Source: Rhodobacteraceae bacterium D3-12
GTDB lineage: Bacteria; Pseudomonadota; Alphaproteobacteria; Rhodobacterales; Rhodobacteraceae
Assembly (NCBI GenBank): GCA_025916135.1
Contig: CP104793.1
Coordinates: 2,790,001-2,854,000 of the forward strand
DNA: 64,000 nucleotides
Reading direction: 5' to 3'
Below the pieces are notes generated by a model. The model saw nothing but the letters and a program-made list of their open reading frames with translations, had not been told where the DNA came from and searched no databases. Both the position numbers and the translations under genes were made by a program. Below, one piece after another: positions 9,503-18,743 of the stretch; the stretch's first letter is position 1, and the number at the start of each line of letters is the position of its first letter.

Positions 9503-9978
9503 CCCCGCGCATCCGTCCCTATCACAGCGGCGACAGCGACACGCTCTTTGCGATTTTTGTCGATGCAGTGCGCAATGGCACCGGCGAATACTATGACAAC
9601 GACCAGCGCCGCGCTTGGGCGCCCGCCACCACGCCGCCCTCGGATTGGTCGGCCCGGCTTGGCGCTTGCGACACCTATGTTGCCCTGTTTGAGGGCGAAA
9701 TCGCAGGCTTCATTGCCACCACTGCCGACGGCTATGTTGACCTCGCCTTTGTGCGCCCGGCCTTGGCCCGGCGCGGCGTGGGACAGGCGCTCTATGATGC
9801 CATGCTGGCGCGTGCGCGCTCCCGCGGGCTCACCGCGCTGACCACCCATGCCAGCCACCTTGCAAAACCGTTCTTTGCCCGCAATGGCTGGCGCGTCGAA
9901 ACGACCGAACTGATTGAACGCAATGGCGCAACGCTTGAACGCTTCGCCATGGCGCTGGACCTCTCGCCTCTGCGTTGA
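9499..9978 (+). CDS. GNAT family N-acetyltransferase
   Basis: 159 aa. The acetyl-CoA-binding motif A is seen in VDLAFVRPALARRGVGQALYDAMLARARSRG (R-R-G-V-G), with FFARNGWRVE near the C-terminus. Similar to the YafP-like GNAT proteins. It overlaps kynU by 4 bp and is therefore co-translated, but a link to tryptophan metabolism is only inferred from position. Substrate unknown. Confidence 0.88.
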   Translation: MTPRIRPYHSGDSDTLFAIFVDAVRNGTGEYYDNDQRRAWAPATTPPSDWSARLGACDTYVALFEGEIAGFIATTADGYVDLAFVRPALARRGVGQALYDAMLARARSRGLTALTTHASHLAKPFFARNGWRVETTELIERNGATLERFAMALDLSPLR

Positions 9979-10212
9979 TCCATCCGGGCGACACAACCTC
10001 CCCATGAGAACGCGACCAAACTGTGGCGATCCCCACAGGCATCGAACCAATTACGTCCATTTTAGGCCAATTGTGCACGAATTAACCTAAATAACCCCGT
10101 AATCACGCCCCACCGCCTTTGTATCCATTTGCGAAACAAACCGCCCCAAAACCGGGGCATTGGCGGTTCTGATGCAAATTCAGCCGCCATCCGAGGAACG
10201 CGGAGCAGCGAT

Positions 10213-12681
10213 ATGGCGACGATGGTAACCGGGCTAGGCGGCCCTGCCGGATACGGTGAAGGGGTATTCTCCACCACCAGCAAAGACTCCGGCAACAATG
10301 ACGACGGCTCCATCGCTGTCGATGTTACATCCGTCTTCGGCGCCGGCGGGATCGAATTTTACGGCACCTCCTACACCGACATCTACGTCAACTCGAACGG
10401 CAATATCTCGTTCGGGGGGCCCAACACCGCCTATTCGCCCAACCTAGCGGGCACGTCCAACCCTGTGATCGCCGCCTTCTGGGGCGATGTGAACATCAAT
10501 TCCAGCGGCGAAATCTATTGGGATGTCGACCCGGCCAACGGCACCGTCACCATCACATGGGACGGTGTTGCGCCCTATTCCGGCTCTGGCACCAACTCGT
10601 TCCAACTGGTGCTGACCGCGACGGGCGACGGCAATTTTACCACCGAGTTCATCTACGAAGACATCAACTGGACCAATGGTGGCTCGGGCAACGCCCAGAC
10701 CGGCTTTACCGATGGCGGCGCCAACGACACGCCGCTCGAAGGCTCGGGAAATTCCACCGCGCTGGCCAATTACGAAAACAATGATTTCGATAATGGCGAC
10801 CCCAATGGCGCCTACAGTGTGAATTTCGTCAACGGCGAACCTTACGCAGGCGACGGTGTCGTGTCGGGCACCGGCGCGGGCGAGGTCATTGACGGCGACT
10901 ATAGCGACAGCGACGCAGACCAAGTTGACAGCGGCCTGGGCACCGGCACCGACAACATGGATGACAGCATCGAAGCGGGCGGCGGTGCTGACACCGTTTA
11001 CGGCGGCACCGGTGGCGACACGATCCTCGGCGAAGCCGGTAACGACGTGCTCTACGGCGACTACGGCGGCGTTGGCGAGACCGGCAGCTACGATTCTGAA
11101 TACCTCGACTGGAGCGCCGCCGGTTCGGATGAAGCCAACATCGCCAGCGGCTTCACCCAGAACACGGGCGAGATCGACGTCACCGTCTCGTTTGACAATG
11201 ATGGCAACAACAACCCGCTGTTTCAGGTCGAAAGCACCGACAATACCTATGTGGCAAGCGGTGAACCGTTTGATGCGAACTCCTCGCTCTACCTCTATGG
11301 CAACGGCGATGGCGCAACCTCAACCACCACGATCGACTTCGCGGCAAGCACCGGCAGCAATGGCACCGGCGAGGTGCAAAACGCCAGCTTCCGCATCAAC
11401 GATATCGACTGGGCGTCTGGCAACCACCAGGACACGGTGACAATCAACGCCTATGACGCCGACAACAACCCGGTCACCGTCACAATCACCGAGAGCGCCA
11501 ACGACAGCGTCAGCGGCAACACCATCACTGCCGGCAACGTTGGCGAAGACCAGGACGACGCCGGCGGCTCTGCGCTGATCGAAATCGCCGGGCCGGTGTC
11601 TTCGATCGAAATCATCTATTCCAACGGCTCTAGCGGCACCCAAGCGGTCTGGGTTTCGGACGTACATTTCGAACCCGTGGTCGATCAGCCCGGCGACGAC
11701 TCGATTGATGGCGGCGCGGGCAATGATGCGATCTTCGGCGAAGCCGGCGACGACACGCTGCTCGGTGGGCTGGGCGATGACACGCTGACCGGCGGCGACG
11801 GCAATGACCTGTTCTACCTCGCCGAAGGCGACAGCGCGATCGGCGGAGAGCGCGAGGATACGTTCATCCTCACCGATCTCGGCGAAAGCGGCAGCGACAC
11901 CATCACCATTGATGGCGGCACCACTGGTGAACCGGGCGGCGACACGCTCGACCTCAACGGGGTTGCCGACCGCAGCACGCTCACCTTTTCGCCCTCCGCC
12001 GGTGACCCGGATGCGTTTGACGGCTCGGTCACCCTGCTTGATGGCACGGTCGTCAACTTCAGCAATGTTGAGAATATCATCTGCTTCACCCCCGGCACGA
12101 TGATCGACACGCCCACCGGGCCGCGCGCAGTGGAAACCCTGCGCCCCGGCGATCTGGTCCTGACCCTTGATGACGGGCCACAACCGCTGACATGGGCGGG
12201 CAACAGTACGGTTCCGGGTGTCGGCGACCACGCCCCGATCCGTATCGACCCCGACCTTCTGCCCGGCGCAACCGCCGCGCTGACCGTGTCGCCGCAGCAC
12301 CGCATCCTGATCGACGATTGGCGTGCCGAGCTGATCTGTGGCGCGCAACAGGTGTTCGTCGCCGCCAAACATATGCTCGGCCTCGACGGGGTCAGCGCCA
12401 CACCGGCAGCGCAGGTAACCTATATTCACCTGATGTTTGACCGCCACCAGATCGTCACCGCCAATGGCTCCGCCAGCGAAAGCCTGCACGCCGCCGAGCA
12501 AAGCCTCGCCGCTCTCTGCCCCGAGGCCCGTGAGGAGTTGTTCACCTGCATGCCCGAATTGCGCGACAACCTTGCCGCCCATGGCCCCACTGCACGCACC
12601 TGCCTGAAAGCATGGGAAGCGCGCCTGCTGCTCTCGCGGCTCTACCCCGCTGCCCAAACAGACAGGGCTCTGGCTGCGTGA
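10213..12681 (+). CDS. Secreted Hint-domain protein with nidogen-like and RTX repeats
   Basis: 822 aa from the ATG at 10213, which has GGAG 7 bp before it; an in-frame ATG at 10129 would add 28 residues without a clear ribosome site. Order of parts: a nidogen-like N-terminal region (about 30-200; YVNSNGNISFGG, VIAAFWGDVNIN), first RTX nonapeptides (about 255-285; GGADTVYGGTGGDTILGEAG), a beta-rich insert, second RTX block (about 492-540; GGAGNDAIFGEAGDDTLLGG), and a Hint domain (about 625-745) that begins with Cys in CFTPGTMI and has the SPQHRI histidine motif. RTX repeats bind Ca2+ outside the cell, and such proteins usually leave by type I secretion. The protein is very acidic up to the Hint part. 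Confidence 0.87.
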   Translation: MATMVTGLGGPAGYGEGVFSTTSKDSGNNDDGSIAVDVTSVFGAGGIEFYGTSYTDIYVNSNGNISFGGPNTAYSPNLAGTSNPVIAAFWGDVNINSSGEIYWDVDPANGTVTITWDGVAPYSGSGTNSFQLVLTATGDGNFTTEFIYEDINWTNGGSGNAQTGFTDGGANDTPLEGSGNSTALANYENNDFDNGDPNGAYSVNFVNGEPYAGDGVVSGTGAGEVIDGDYSDSDADQVDSGLGTGTDNMDDSIEAGGGADTVYGGTGGDTILGEAGNDVLYGDYGGVGETGSYDSEYLDWSAAGSDEANIASGFTQNTGEIDVTVSFDNDGNNNPLFQVESTDNTYVASGEPFDANSSLYLYGNGDGATSTTTIDFAASTGSNGTGEVQNASFRINDIDWASGNHQDTVTINAYDADNNPVTVTITESANDSVSGNTITAGNVGEDQDDAGGSALIEIAGPVSSIEIIYSNGSSGTQAVWVSDVHFEPVVDQPGDDSIDGGAGNDAIFGEAGDDTLLGGLGDDTLTGGDGNDLFYLAEGDSAIGGEREDTFILTDLGESGSDTITIDGGTTGEPGGDTLDLNGVADRSTLTFSPSAGDPDAFDGSVTLLDGTVVNFSNVENIICFTPGTMIDTPTGPRAVETLRPGDLVLTLDDGPQPLTWAGNSTVPGVGDHAPIRIDPDLLPGATAALTVSPQHRILIDDWRAELICGAQQVFVAAKHMLGLDGVSATPAAQVTYIHLMFDRHQIVTANGSASESLHAAEQSLAALCPEAREELFTCMPELRDNLAAHGPTARTCLKAWEARLLLSRLYPAAQTDRALAA

Positions 12682-12823
12682 TCTCGATCACGGCTCTCGG
12701 GCTGTTGCGCCGCATCGGCACAGGCCCCTAAAACTTGCATTAAGTTGCGCTGATAAAGTCGTCTGGCCCTCAGCATACCTGGCCGCCGCTACATTCCTGG
12801 CCGCCACAATGAACAACCGACAG

Positions 12824-13603
12824 TCAAGCCGAGCGTAGCATCGCCCCGCCGACACGCGCCGCGCGCCACGCCTGACAGGCCGCGCCAAAGGCTTCGAACA
12901 AGGGTCGCGAAACCGGATCGGCGGTCGCGTTCCATTCGGGATGCCACTGCACCGACAATGTGAACCCCGGCGCGTCCTTGATGAAAATCGCCTCCGGCGT
13001 GCCATCCGGCGCATAGCCATCAATCACCACCCGCTCTCCGGCGCGGGCAATCCCCTGCCCGTGCAGCGTGTTGGTCATCACCTCCTGCGCGCCCATCAGC
13101 TGGTGGAACACACCGCCTTCGCTAAAGCTCACGGTATGGCGCAACGCGAATTTCTCTTCCAATGTGCCATCGGGCGGCATCCGGTGATTGTCGCGCCCCG
13201 GCAAATCGCGGATCTCCGGGTGCAGCGACGAGCCGAACGCCACCGCCACCTCCTGAAACCCCCGGCAAATCCCCAAAAACGGTTGCCCGCGCTCGGCACA
13301 GGCCCGCACCAGCGGCAGCGTGATCGCATCCCGCCCACGGTCAAAATCGCCATGCGCCGGGGTGGCATTCTCGCCATATTCCTCAGGGTGAACATTGGGC
13401 CGCCCACCGGTCAGGACAAAGCCGTCACACACCTCAAGCAGTTCATCCACCTTCACATACCGTGGATCCGACGGGATCAACAACGGCAGGCAATGCGCCG
13501 CATTCGCAACCGCGTCCGAGTTCATGGCCCCCCCGGCATGCACCTCATAGGTGTCGTTGATCATGTGCTGATTGCCGATAATACCCACAACGGGACGAGT
13601 CAT
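12824..13603 (-). CDS. puuD: Gamma-glutamyl-gamma-aminobutyrate hydrolase family protein (class I GATase)
   Basis: 259 aa. Class I glutamine amidotransferase-like fold of the PuuD type: the nucleophile Cys113 in FLGICRGFQE and the His221/Glu223 pair in QWHPEW. PuuD cleaves gamma-glutamyl-GABA to GABA and glutamate in putrescine breakdown. The gene lies 124 bp after a PuuR-like XRE-cupin regulator on the same strand, which supports the polyamine assignment, although puuA, puuB and puuC are not in the window. The specificity is therefore inferred. Confidence 0.85.
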   Translation of the reverse strand: MTRPVVGIIGNQHMINDTYEVHAGGAMNSDAVANAAHCLPLLIPSDPRYVKVDELLEVCDGFVLTGGRPNVHPEEYGENATPAHGDFDRGRDAITLPLVRACAERGQPFLGICRGFQEVAVAFGSSLHPEIRDLPGRDNHRMPPDGTLEEKFALRHTVSFSEGGVFHQLMGAQEVMTNTLHGQGIARAGERVVIDGYAPDGTPEAIFIKDAPGFTLSVQWHPEWNATADPVSRPLFEAFGAACQAWRAARVGGAMLRSA

Positions 13604-13727
13604 ATGATCCTCTTGGCGTCAGGTTTTCGTATGCGCCCTTGATAATATGACATTGAGATGAATGAAACACCAAAGCGTGCACCGCTCCCCTACGTTCCCG
13701 CACAGAAGACCCCGCCCTGCCCATTGC

Positions 13728-14320
13728 TTAGGCAACAGCCTCCTCGCGCACTGTCACGATCGCCTGACACCCATCGTCCCCCGCGCCACAATAGGAATGC
13801 TCGAACCCCGCCTCGAAATAAACCGAGTCGCCCGCCTCAAGCCGCGTCTCGCCACCGTGGATGCTCAACATCATCGCCCCGCGGATCACATAGATCAGCT
13901 CAACACCCTCATGGGCATGCGGCACGCTCGCCGCGCCCCCGGCCGGAAACTCGGCCAGATAGGCGCTCAACTCGGCATCCGACACCGGAAAATCGAGGCT
14001 CTCGAAATAAAAGGCCGGTTTGCCCTGCATCGTATCGGGCAGACGCAGCCGGTCTTTTGCGCGAACCACCTCCATGATTGGCCCCTTGCCCCCGTCGACA
14101 AAGAAATGATCCAGCCCGACACCAAAGACCAACGCAATGCGCAACAATGTCGGCAAGGTGGGAAATATCTGCCCCCGCTCCAGCTTGGATAGCATCCCCG
14201 CCGACAGCCCCGTATGCGCGCCCAATTGCGCCAGCCCCAGCCCTTTGGCCAGCCGAAGCGCGCGATCTTCTGCCCGATTCGGTAAGTTCCCAGCCCTTCG
14301 CTCAAGGTATCAGTGATCAT
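13728..14320 (-). CDS. XRE-cupin transcriptional regulator (PuuR-like), frame broken near residue 19
   Basis: The start ATG at 14320 ([19 protein letters not shown]) opens a frame that leaves the family pattern after GQKI; the family sequence resumes one frame over as [21 protein letters not shown] and continues without break to the stop at 13728. Adding one C or G near 14258-14266 joins the two into a full helix-turn-helix (about 15-70) followed by a cupin (about 100-190; [22 protein letters not shown]). The unbroken downstream frame alone (13728-14225) would lack half the helix-turn-helix. Likely repressor of the puuD-like gene. An assembly error is more likely than real decay because the rest is intact. 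Confidence 0.75.
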
Positions 14321-14494
14321 TTCTGTGCCTTTCATTTCCTCACAGGCAAACCTGCTGAGTACAATTTTCACGAGATGACAAAATCTATCTCATCACGAAT
14401 ATATTCCTTGTGTGCAACTAATTTGCACATCATTCAAGACTCACAAGACAGCAGTTCAATCCACGCTCGAATGACCCTCTGGAAAGGAACCACC

Positions 14495-14989
14495 ATGAAA
14501 CTCTCCATCCCTTCGATCAAAGATTTCGCCCTTGTAGCGGGCCTGTCCCTCGCGCCTGTTGCCGGGTTTGCGGCAGACGCTGACATCATCGACACCGCTG
14601 TCGGTGCGGGCAACTTCACAACCCTCGCCGCCGCGCTCACCGCTGCCGGTCTGGTCGACACGCTCAAAGGTGACGGTCCCTTCACCGTGTTCGCGCCCAC
14701 CGATGCCGCTTTCGCTGCCCTGCCCGAAGGCACGGTTGAAACGCTGCTCAAACCCGAAAACAAGGACAAGCTCATCGCCGTGCTCACCTATCATGTGGTG
14801 CCGGGCAAAGTGATGTCAGGCGATCTGATCGACGACATGAAAGCCGCCACCGTCCAAGGCGGCGACATCACGATCGACCTCGACAATGGCGCCATGGTGA
14901 ATGACGCCAAAGTCACCGCCGCCGACATCGCCGCCTCCAACGGTGTGATCCACGTCATCGACAAGGTGATCCTGCCACCGGCTTCCTAA
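14495..14989 (+). CDS. Fasciclin (FAS1) domain secreted protein
   Basis: 164 aa from the ATG at 14495, preceded by GGAAAGGA. Residues 1-25 are a Sec signal peptide ([18 protein letters not shown]). The rest is one FAS1 domain: [21 protein letters not shown], then the H1 motif [15 protein letters not shown] and YHVVPGKV, ending with [11 protein letters not shown] (H2). FAS1 domains mediate adhesion or surface contacts; this one should be periplasmic or released. It is followed by a DUF378 gene. Confidence 0.92.
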   Translation: MKLSIPSIKDFALVAGLSLAPVAGFAADADIIDTAVGAGNFTTLAAALTAAGLVDTLKGDGPFTVFAPTDAAFAALPEGTVETLLKPENKDKLIAVLTYHVVPGKVMSGDLIDDMKAATVQGGDITIDLDNGAMVNDAKVTAADIAASNGVIHVIDKVILPPAS

Positions 14990-15076
14990 TCGGCCGGACA
15001 GCAGCGCGCGCGGCGCCGCTCTCCCCCTCGCGTCGCGCGCAACTTTCCCTTCTCTCAAAAGAACCGGCATACCCCC

Positions 15077-15280
15077 ATGCGTCTCCTCACCACCATCACT
15101 CTTGTGTTGCTCATCATTGGCGGTCTCAACTGGGGCTTTGTCGGCCTGTTCGGCTTTGATCTGATCGCCGCCATCTTTGGCGAGGGGGCGATCGTGTCGC
15201 GCATTTTCTATACGCTCGTCGGGGCCTGTGCGATCTACCAGACCGCCATTGCCCGCGATCATCTGAACGCGCTCACCTAA
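15077..15280 (+). CDS. DUF378 domain small membrane protein
   Basis: 67 aa with two membrane helices; the family pattern LIIGGLNWGFVGLFGFDLIAAIFG and the second helix YTLVGACAIYQ are clear. It has the usual DUF378 length (65-75 aa). Function unknown. It lies 87 bp after the fasciclin gene, same strand; co-transcription is possible. Confidence 0.88.
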   Translation: MRLLTTITLVLLIIGGLNWGFVGLFGFDLIAAIFGEGAIVSRIFYTLVGACAIYQTAIARDHLNALT

Positions 15281-15411
15281 GTCGCGCGCCACAGGCGTAC
15301 CAGCGCACAATCACGTGCGAAGCGCCCCTCCCGTCACGCGCCCCATTGCAGCGCCCCACCCGCCTGATAAGGTCGCCCCAAACGACACCCCATCAGGAAG
15401 AAGGCCCCGCG

Positions 15412-17961
15412 ATGAAAGACGCCGCACCGCAAACCATCTATCTCAAAGACTACACGCCCTTCGGCTACACCGTCGAACATGTGGCGCTGACCTTCCGCCT
15501 GCATCCCACCGGCACGCGCGTGCTCTCGACCATCCGCTTTGCCCCCAACCCGGCGGCCAGCGACACACGCTTTTTCCTCCACGGCGAAGAGCTGACCCAT
15601 ATCTCGACCCGCATCGACGGCATCAAAACGCCCGCCCGCACCGTTCCCGGCGGCATCGAACTCGACGTGCCAAACGCCCCCTTCACCTTCGAAGCCGAGG
15701 TCGAGATCAGCCCCTCAACCAACACCGCCCTCGAAGGTCTCTATATGTCCAACGGCATGTATAGCACCCAATGCGAGGCCGAAGGCTTTCGCAAGATCAC
15801 CTACTATCCCGACCGTCCCGACGTGATGGCCCCCTTCGATGTGCGCATCGAAAGCGATCTGCCGGTGCTGCTCTCCAATGGCAATCCCGGTGCGTCGGGA
15901 GCGGGCTTTGCCGAATGGTCCGATCCGTGGCCAAAACCTGCCTATCTCTTTGCGCTGGTTGCCGGTGATCTTGTCGGCCCTTCGGACACGTTCACCACCC
16001 GCTCCGGCAATGTCGTCGACCTCAACATCTATGTGCGCCCCGGTGACGAGGGCAAATGCGCTTTCGCGATGGAGGCGCTCAAGAAGTCGATGACATGGGA
16101 TGAACAGGTCTATGGCCGCGAATACGATCTCAATACGTTCAACATCGTTGCGGTTGATGATTTCAACATGGGCGCGATGGAAAACAAAGGGCTGAACATC
16201 TTCAACTCCTCCGCCGTTCTGGCCAGCCCCGAAACCTCGACCGATATGAACTTCGAGCGGATCGAAGCGATCATCGCGCATGAGTATTTCCACAATTGGA
16301 CCGGCAACCGCATCACCTGCCGCGACTGGTTCCAACTCTGCCTCAAAGAGGGGCTGACAGTGTTCCGCGATGCCCAGTTCACCTCCGATATGCGCTCTGC
16401 CCCGGTAAAACGCATTGAAGACGTGATTGCGCTGCGCGCCCGCCAGTTCCGCGAAGACAACGGCCCGCTGGCCCACCCGGTGCGCCCCGACAGCTTTGTC
16501 GAAATCAACAATTTCTACACCGCCACCGTTTATGAAAAAGGCGCCGAGCTGATCGGCATGTTGAAAACCATTGTCGGGGATGATGCCTATTACAAGGCGC
16601 TCGATCTCTATTTTGAGCGTCACGACGGCGACGCCGCCACCATCGAAGACTGGCTCACCGTGTTCACTGATGCCACCGGGCGTGACCTCGAGCAGTTCAA
16701 ACTCTGGTATGAACAGGCCGGAACGCCCCGCCTGTCTGTGAGCGAAGCCTTCAACGACGGCACCTATACCCTGACGTTCAAGCAACAAACGCCGCCCACG
16801 CCGGGTCAGCCCGACAAAGACCCGCGCGTCATCCCCATCGCCACCGGCCTGCTAAGCCCCAATGGCGACGAGCTGCTAGAAACCATCACCCTTGAAATGA
16901 TCGAAGCCGAGCAGCGCTTTTCCTTCAGCGGCCTCGCCGAAAAACCCATCCCCTCGATCCTGCGTGGCTTTTCCGCCCCTGTGATCCTTGAGCACACCAG
17001 CGATACAGCCACCCGCGCCTTTCTGCTCGCCCATGACACCGATCCGTTCAACCGCTGGCAGGCAGGCCGCGACCTCGCCCGCGACACGGCGCTTGCGATG
17101 ATCCGCACCGGCGCGGCCCCGGAAACCGCCTATCTCGACGCGCTCCACAGCCTGATCCGCGACGACGCACAGGACCCCGCGTTCCGGGCGCTCTGCCTCG
17201 CCCTGCCCTCACAAGACGAACTGGCTCAGGCGCTGTTCGACGCCGGTGAAACCCCCGATCCCCAAGCCATCTGGGAGGCGCTCGAAACCCTGAAACAGGC
17301 CCGCGCCGAAGCGTTTCAGGACACTGCGACCCGGCTCTATGCACAGTTTCAGGTCACAGAACCCTTCGCCCCCTCCGCCGAACAGGCCGGTGCGCGCAGC
17401 CTCGCCAATGCCGCCCTCGGTCTGCTCAACCGGCTCGACGGTGGTGCCACGGCGCAGCGCCAATTCGACAACGCCGACAATATGACCCAACAGCTTGCGG
17501 CGCTGAATGCGCTGATCTCTGCGGGCAAGGGCGACGCCGCCACCGCCGCCTTTTATACCCAATGGCAAAACGACCGGCTGGTGATAGACAAATGGTTCTC
17601 GGCCCAGATCGTCGGCGCTCTGCCCGAAAACGCGGCCCATGTGGCGCGTGCGCTCACCAATCACCCCGATTTCACCATGAAGAACCCCAACCGCTTCCGC
17701 GCCACACTTGGCGCTCTGGCGATGTCACCCGCCGGGTTCCACCATGCCTCGGGGGCGGGTTATGAATTGCTCGCGGACTGGCTGATCAAGCTCGATGCGC
17801 TCAACCCACAGACCACCGCCCGGATGAGCACAGCTTTCGAAACTTGGAAACGCTATGACGCCGACCGGCAGGCCAAAATCAAGGTGCAGCTTAAGCGCAT
17901 CCTCGCCACCCCCGACCTATCGCGCGACACCACCGAAATGATGACCCGGATTCTGGGCTAA
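15412..17961 (+). CDS. pepN: Aminopeptidase N
   Basis: 849 aa from the ATG at 15412, preceded by AGGAAGAAGG; the in-frame ATG at 15346 would add 22 unlike residues. M1 family zinc peptidase: substrate-binding GAMENKGLNIF (about 252-262), zinc site HEYFHNW (His290, Glu291, His294) and the third ligand Glu in CLKEGLTVFRD about 20 residues on. The C-terminal third is the all-helical domain of the bacterial PepN type. It removes N-terminal amino acids from peptides in the cytosol. The inverted repeat at 17990-18021 is its probable terminator. Confidence 0.95.
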   Translation: MKDAAPQTIYLKDYTPFGYTVEHVALTFRLHPTGTRVLSTIRFAPNPAASDTRFFLHGEELTHISTRIDGIKTPARTVPGGIELDVPNAPFTFEAEVEISPSTNTALEGLYMSNGMYSTQCEAEGFRKITYYPDRPDVMAPFDVRIESDLPVLLSNGNPGASGAGFAEWSDPWPKPAYLFALVAGDLVGPSDTFTTRSGNVVDLNIYVRPGDEGKCAFAMEALKKSMTWDEQVYGREYDLNTFNIVAVDDFNMGAMENKGLNIFNSSAVLASPETSTDMNFERIEAIIAHEYFHNWTGNRITCRDWFQLCLKEGLTVFRDAQFTSDMRSAPVKRIEDVIALRARQFREDNGPLAHPVRPDSFVEINNFYTATVYEKGAELIGMLKTIVGDDAYYKALDLYFERHDGDAATIEDWLTVFTDATGRDLEQFKLWYEQAGTPRLSVSEAFNDGTYTLTFKQQTPPTPGQPDKDPRVIPIATGLLSPNGDELLETITLEMIEAEQRFSFSGLAEKPIPSILRGFSAPVILEHTSDTATRAFLLAHDTDPFNRWQAGRDLARDTALAMIRTGAAPETAYLDALHSLIRDDAQDPAFRALCLALPSQDELAQALFDAGETPDPQAIWEALETLKQARAEAFQDTATRLYAQFQVTEPFAPSAEQAGARSLANAALGLLNRLDGGATAQRQFDNADNMTQQLAALNALISAGKGDAATAAFYTQWQNDRLVIDKWFSAQIVGALPENAAHVARALTNHPDFTMKNPNRFRATLGALAMSPAGFHHASGAGYELLADWLIKLDALNPQTTARMSTAFETWKRYDADRQAKIKVQLKRILATPDLSRDTTEMMTRILG

Positions 17962-17989
17962 CCCCCATCACGGTCGAACTCAAACCCAA

Positions 17990-18021
17990 GGTCAGGCCCG
18001 CCCCAATGGACAGGCCTGACC
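17990..18021. terminator. Hairpin after pepN
   Basis: Perfect 9-bp arms GGTCAGGCC (17990-17998) and GGCCTGACC (18013-18021) with a 14-base loop. No T-run follows on the plus strand, so a factor-independent role is not certain. It overlaps the 3' end of the small reading frame on the minus strand. Confidence 0.5.
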
Positions 18022-18141
18022 GAGCGTCTCAAGCAGCATTCCCCGCAAATTGGCAAGGTCGGCGAGCGTCTCGTCGACCTCGCTGATTTTGTCGCACAGC
18101 AAATCCGCCACGTCCTCCGACGCCACATCGCGCATCCGCAT
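17992..18141 (-). pseudogene. MerR-like C-terminal helix, possible gene remnant or 49-aa small protein
   Basis: A 49-aa frame from the ATG at 18141 reads MRMRDVASEDVADLLCDKIS and then EVDETLADLANLRGMLLETLG before ending in QACPLGRA. It has the heptad pattern and closing Cys segment of the dimerisation helix of MerR-family regulators, but no helix-turn-helix precedes it: a TAG stops the frame about 50 bp upstream. No ribosome site is obvious. It may be the tail of a deleted merR gene. Evidence is pattern-based only; it could also be chance coding-like sequence. Confidence 0.4.
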
Positions 18142-18209
18142 CTTGCCCCGCGCGCAGCCTTTGCCTAGGCTCTCTGCAAGCTATTATGTTTGTAAAAGGT
18201 GCTCCCCCC

Positions 18210-18743
18210 ATGCCAGTCCTGATCGCCATCATCGGCGCCATTACCGCCGTTGCCTTCTTTGTCCTGCGCGCCCGCAACGCGGCCAATGCGGCGGGCGACC
18301 TTGTTGATATGGCCAACGACGTGCGCCTCGCCGCGCGCCGCTTCGGCTTTCGGCGCAAAACCAACCTCCATCCCGCTGAATCAATCGAGGATCCCAACAT
18401 CGCCATCACCGGCGTCGCCTCGGCATTTCTCGAACTCGATGACCTGCCAACCTCGGGGCAACGCACCGCCCTTGTCTATGCGATGCAGGACACCTTCGGA
18501 CTGTCGGCACAAGACGCCGATGAACTCGCAATCCTCGGGCGCTGGATGGTCAGCGAATGCGGCTCTCCCGACGCCGCGATCTCACGGCTCACCCGCAAAC
18601 TGATGCGCCTGTCTGGCCAAGAAAGCTTTGCACCGCTGCTCTCGATCATCAATGCGACACTCACGTCGGGCGGCGGCGCCGGGCTGAACAACAAGCAGAG
18701 AGAGGCGCTCGACGATGTGAAACGCGCCTTCCGCATCTCATGA
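18210..18743 (+). CDS. Membrane-anchored protein, TerB-like C-terminal part, function unknown
   Basis: 177 aa from the ATG at 18210 (MPVLIAIIGAITAVAFFVLR), with AAAAGGTG about 9 bp before it; an ATG at 18186 is an alternative. One N-terminal membrane helix (3-20) is followed by a basic stretch and an all-helical domain whose layout (DAISRLTRKL, ESFAPLLSIINATL, NNKQREALDDVKRAFRIS) recalls TerB-like domains, though the acidic metal residues are weak. The stop overlaps the next ATG (ATGA), so it is the first gene of a three-gene coupled operon. Confidence 0.72.
   Translation: MPVLIAIIGAITAVAFFVLRARNAANAAGDLVDMANDVRLAARRFGFRRKTNLHPAESIEDPNIAITGVASAFLELDDLPTSGQRTALVYAMQDTFGLSAQDADELAILGRWMVSECGSPDAAISRLTRKLMRLSGQESFAPLLSIINATLTSGGGAGLNNKQREALDDVKRAFRIS

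Noticed and set aside
11320-12657. 445-codon open frame opposite the Hint/RTX gene
   Set aside because: Antisense of repeated Asp/Gly codons; no domain pattern, while the plus strand has clear RTX and Hint motifs.
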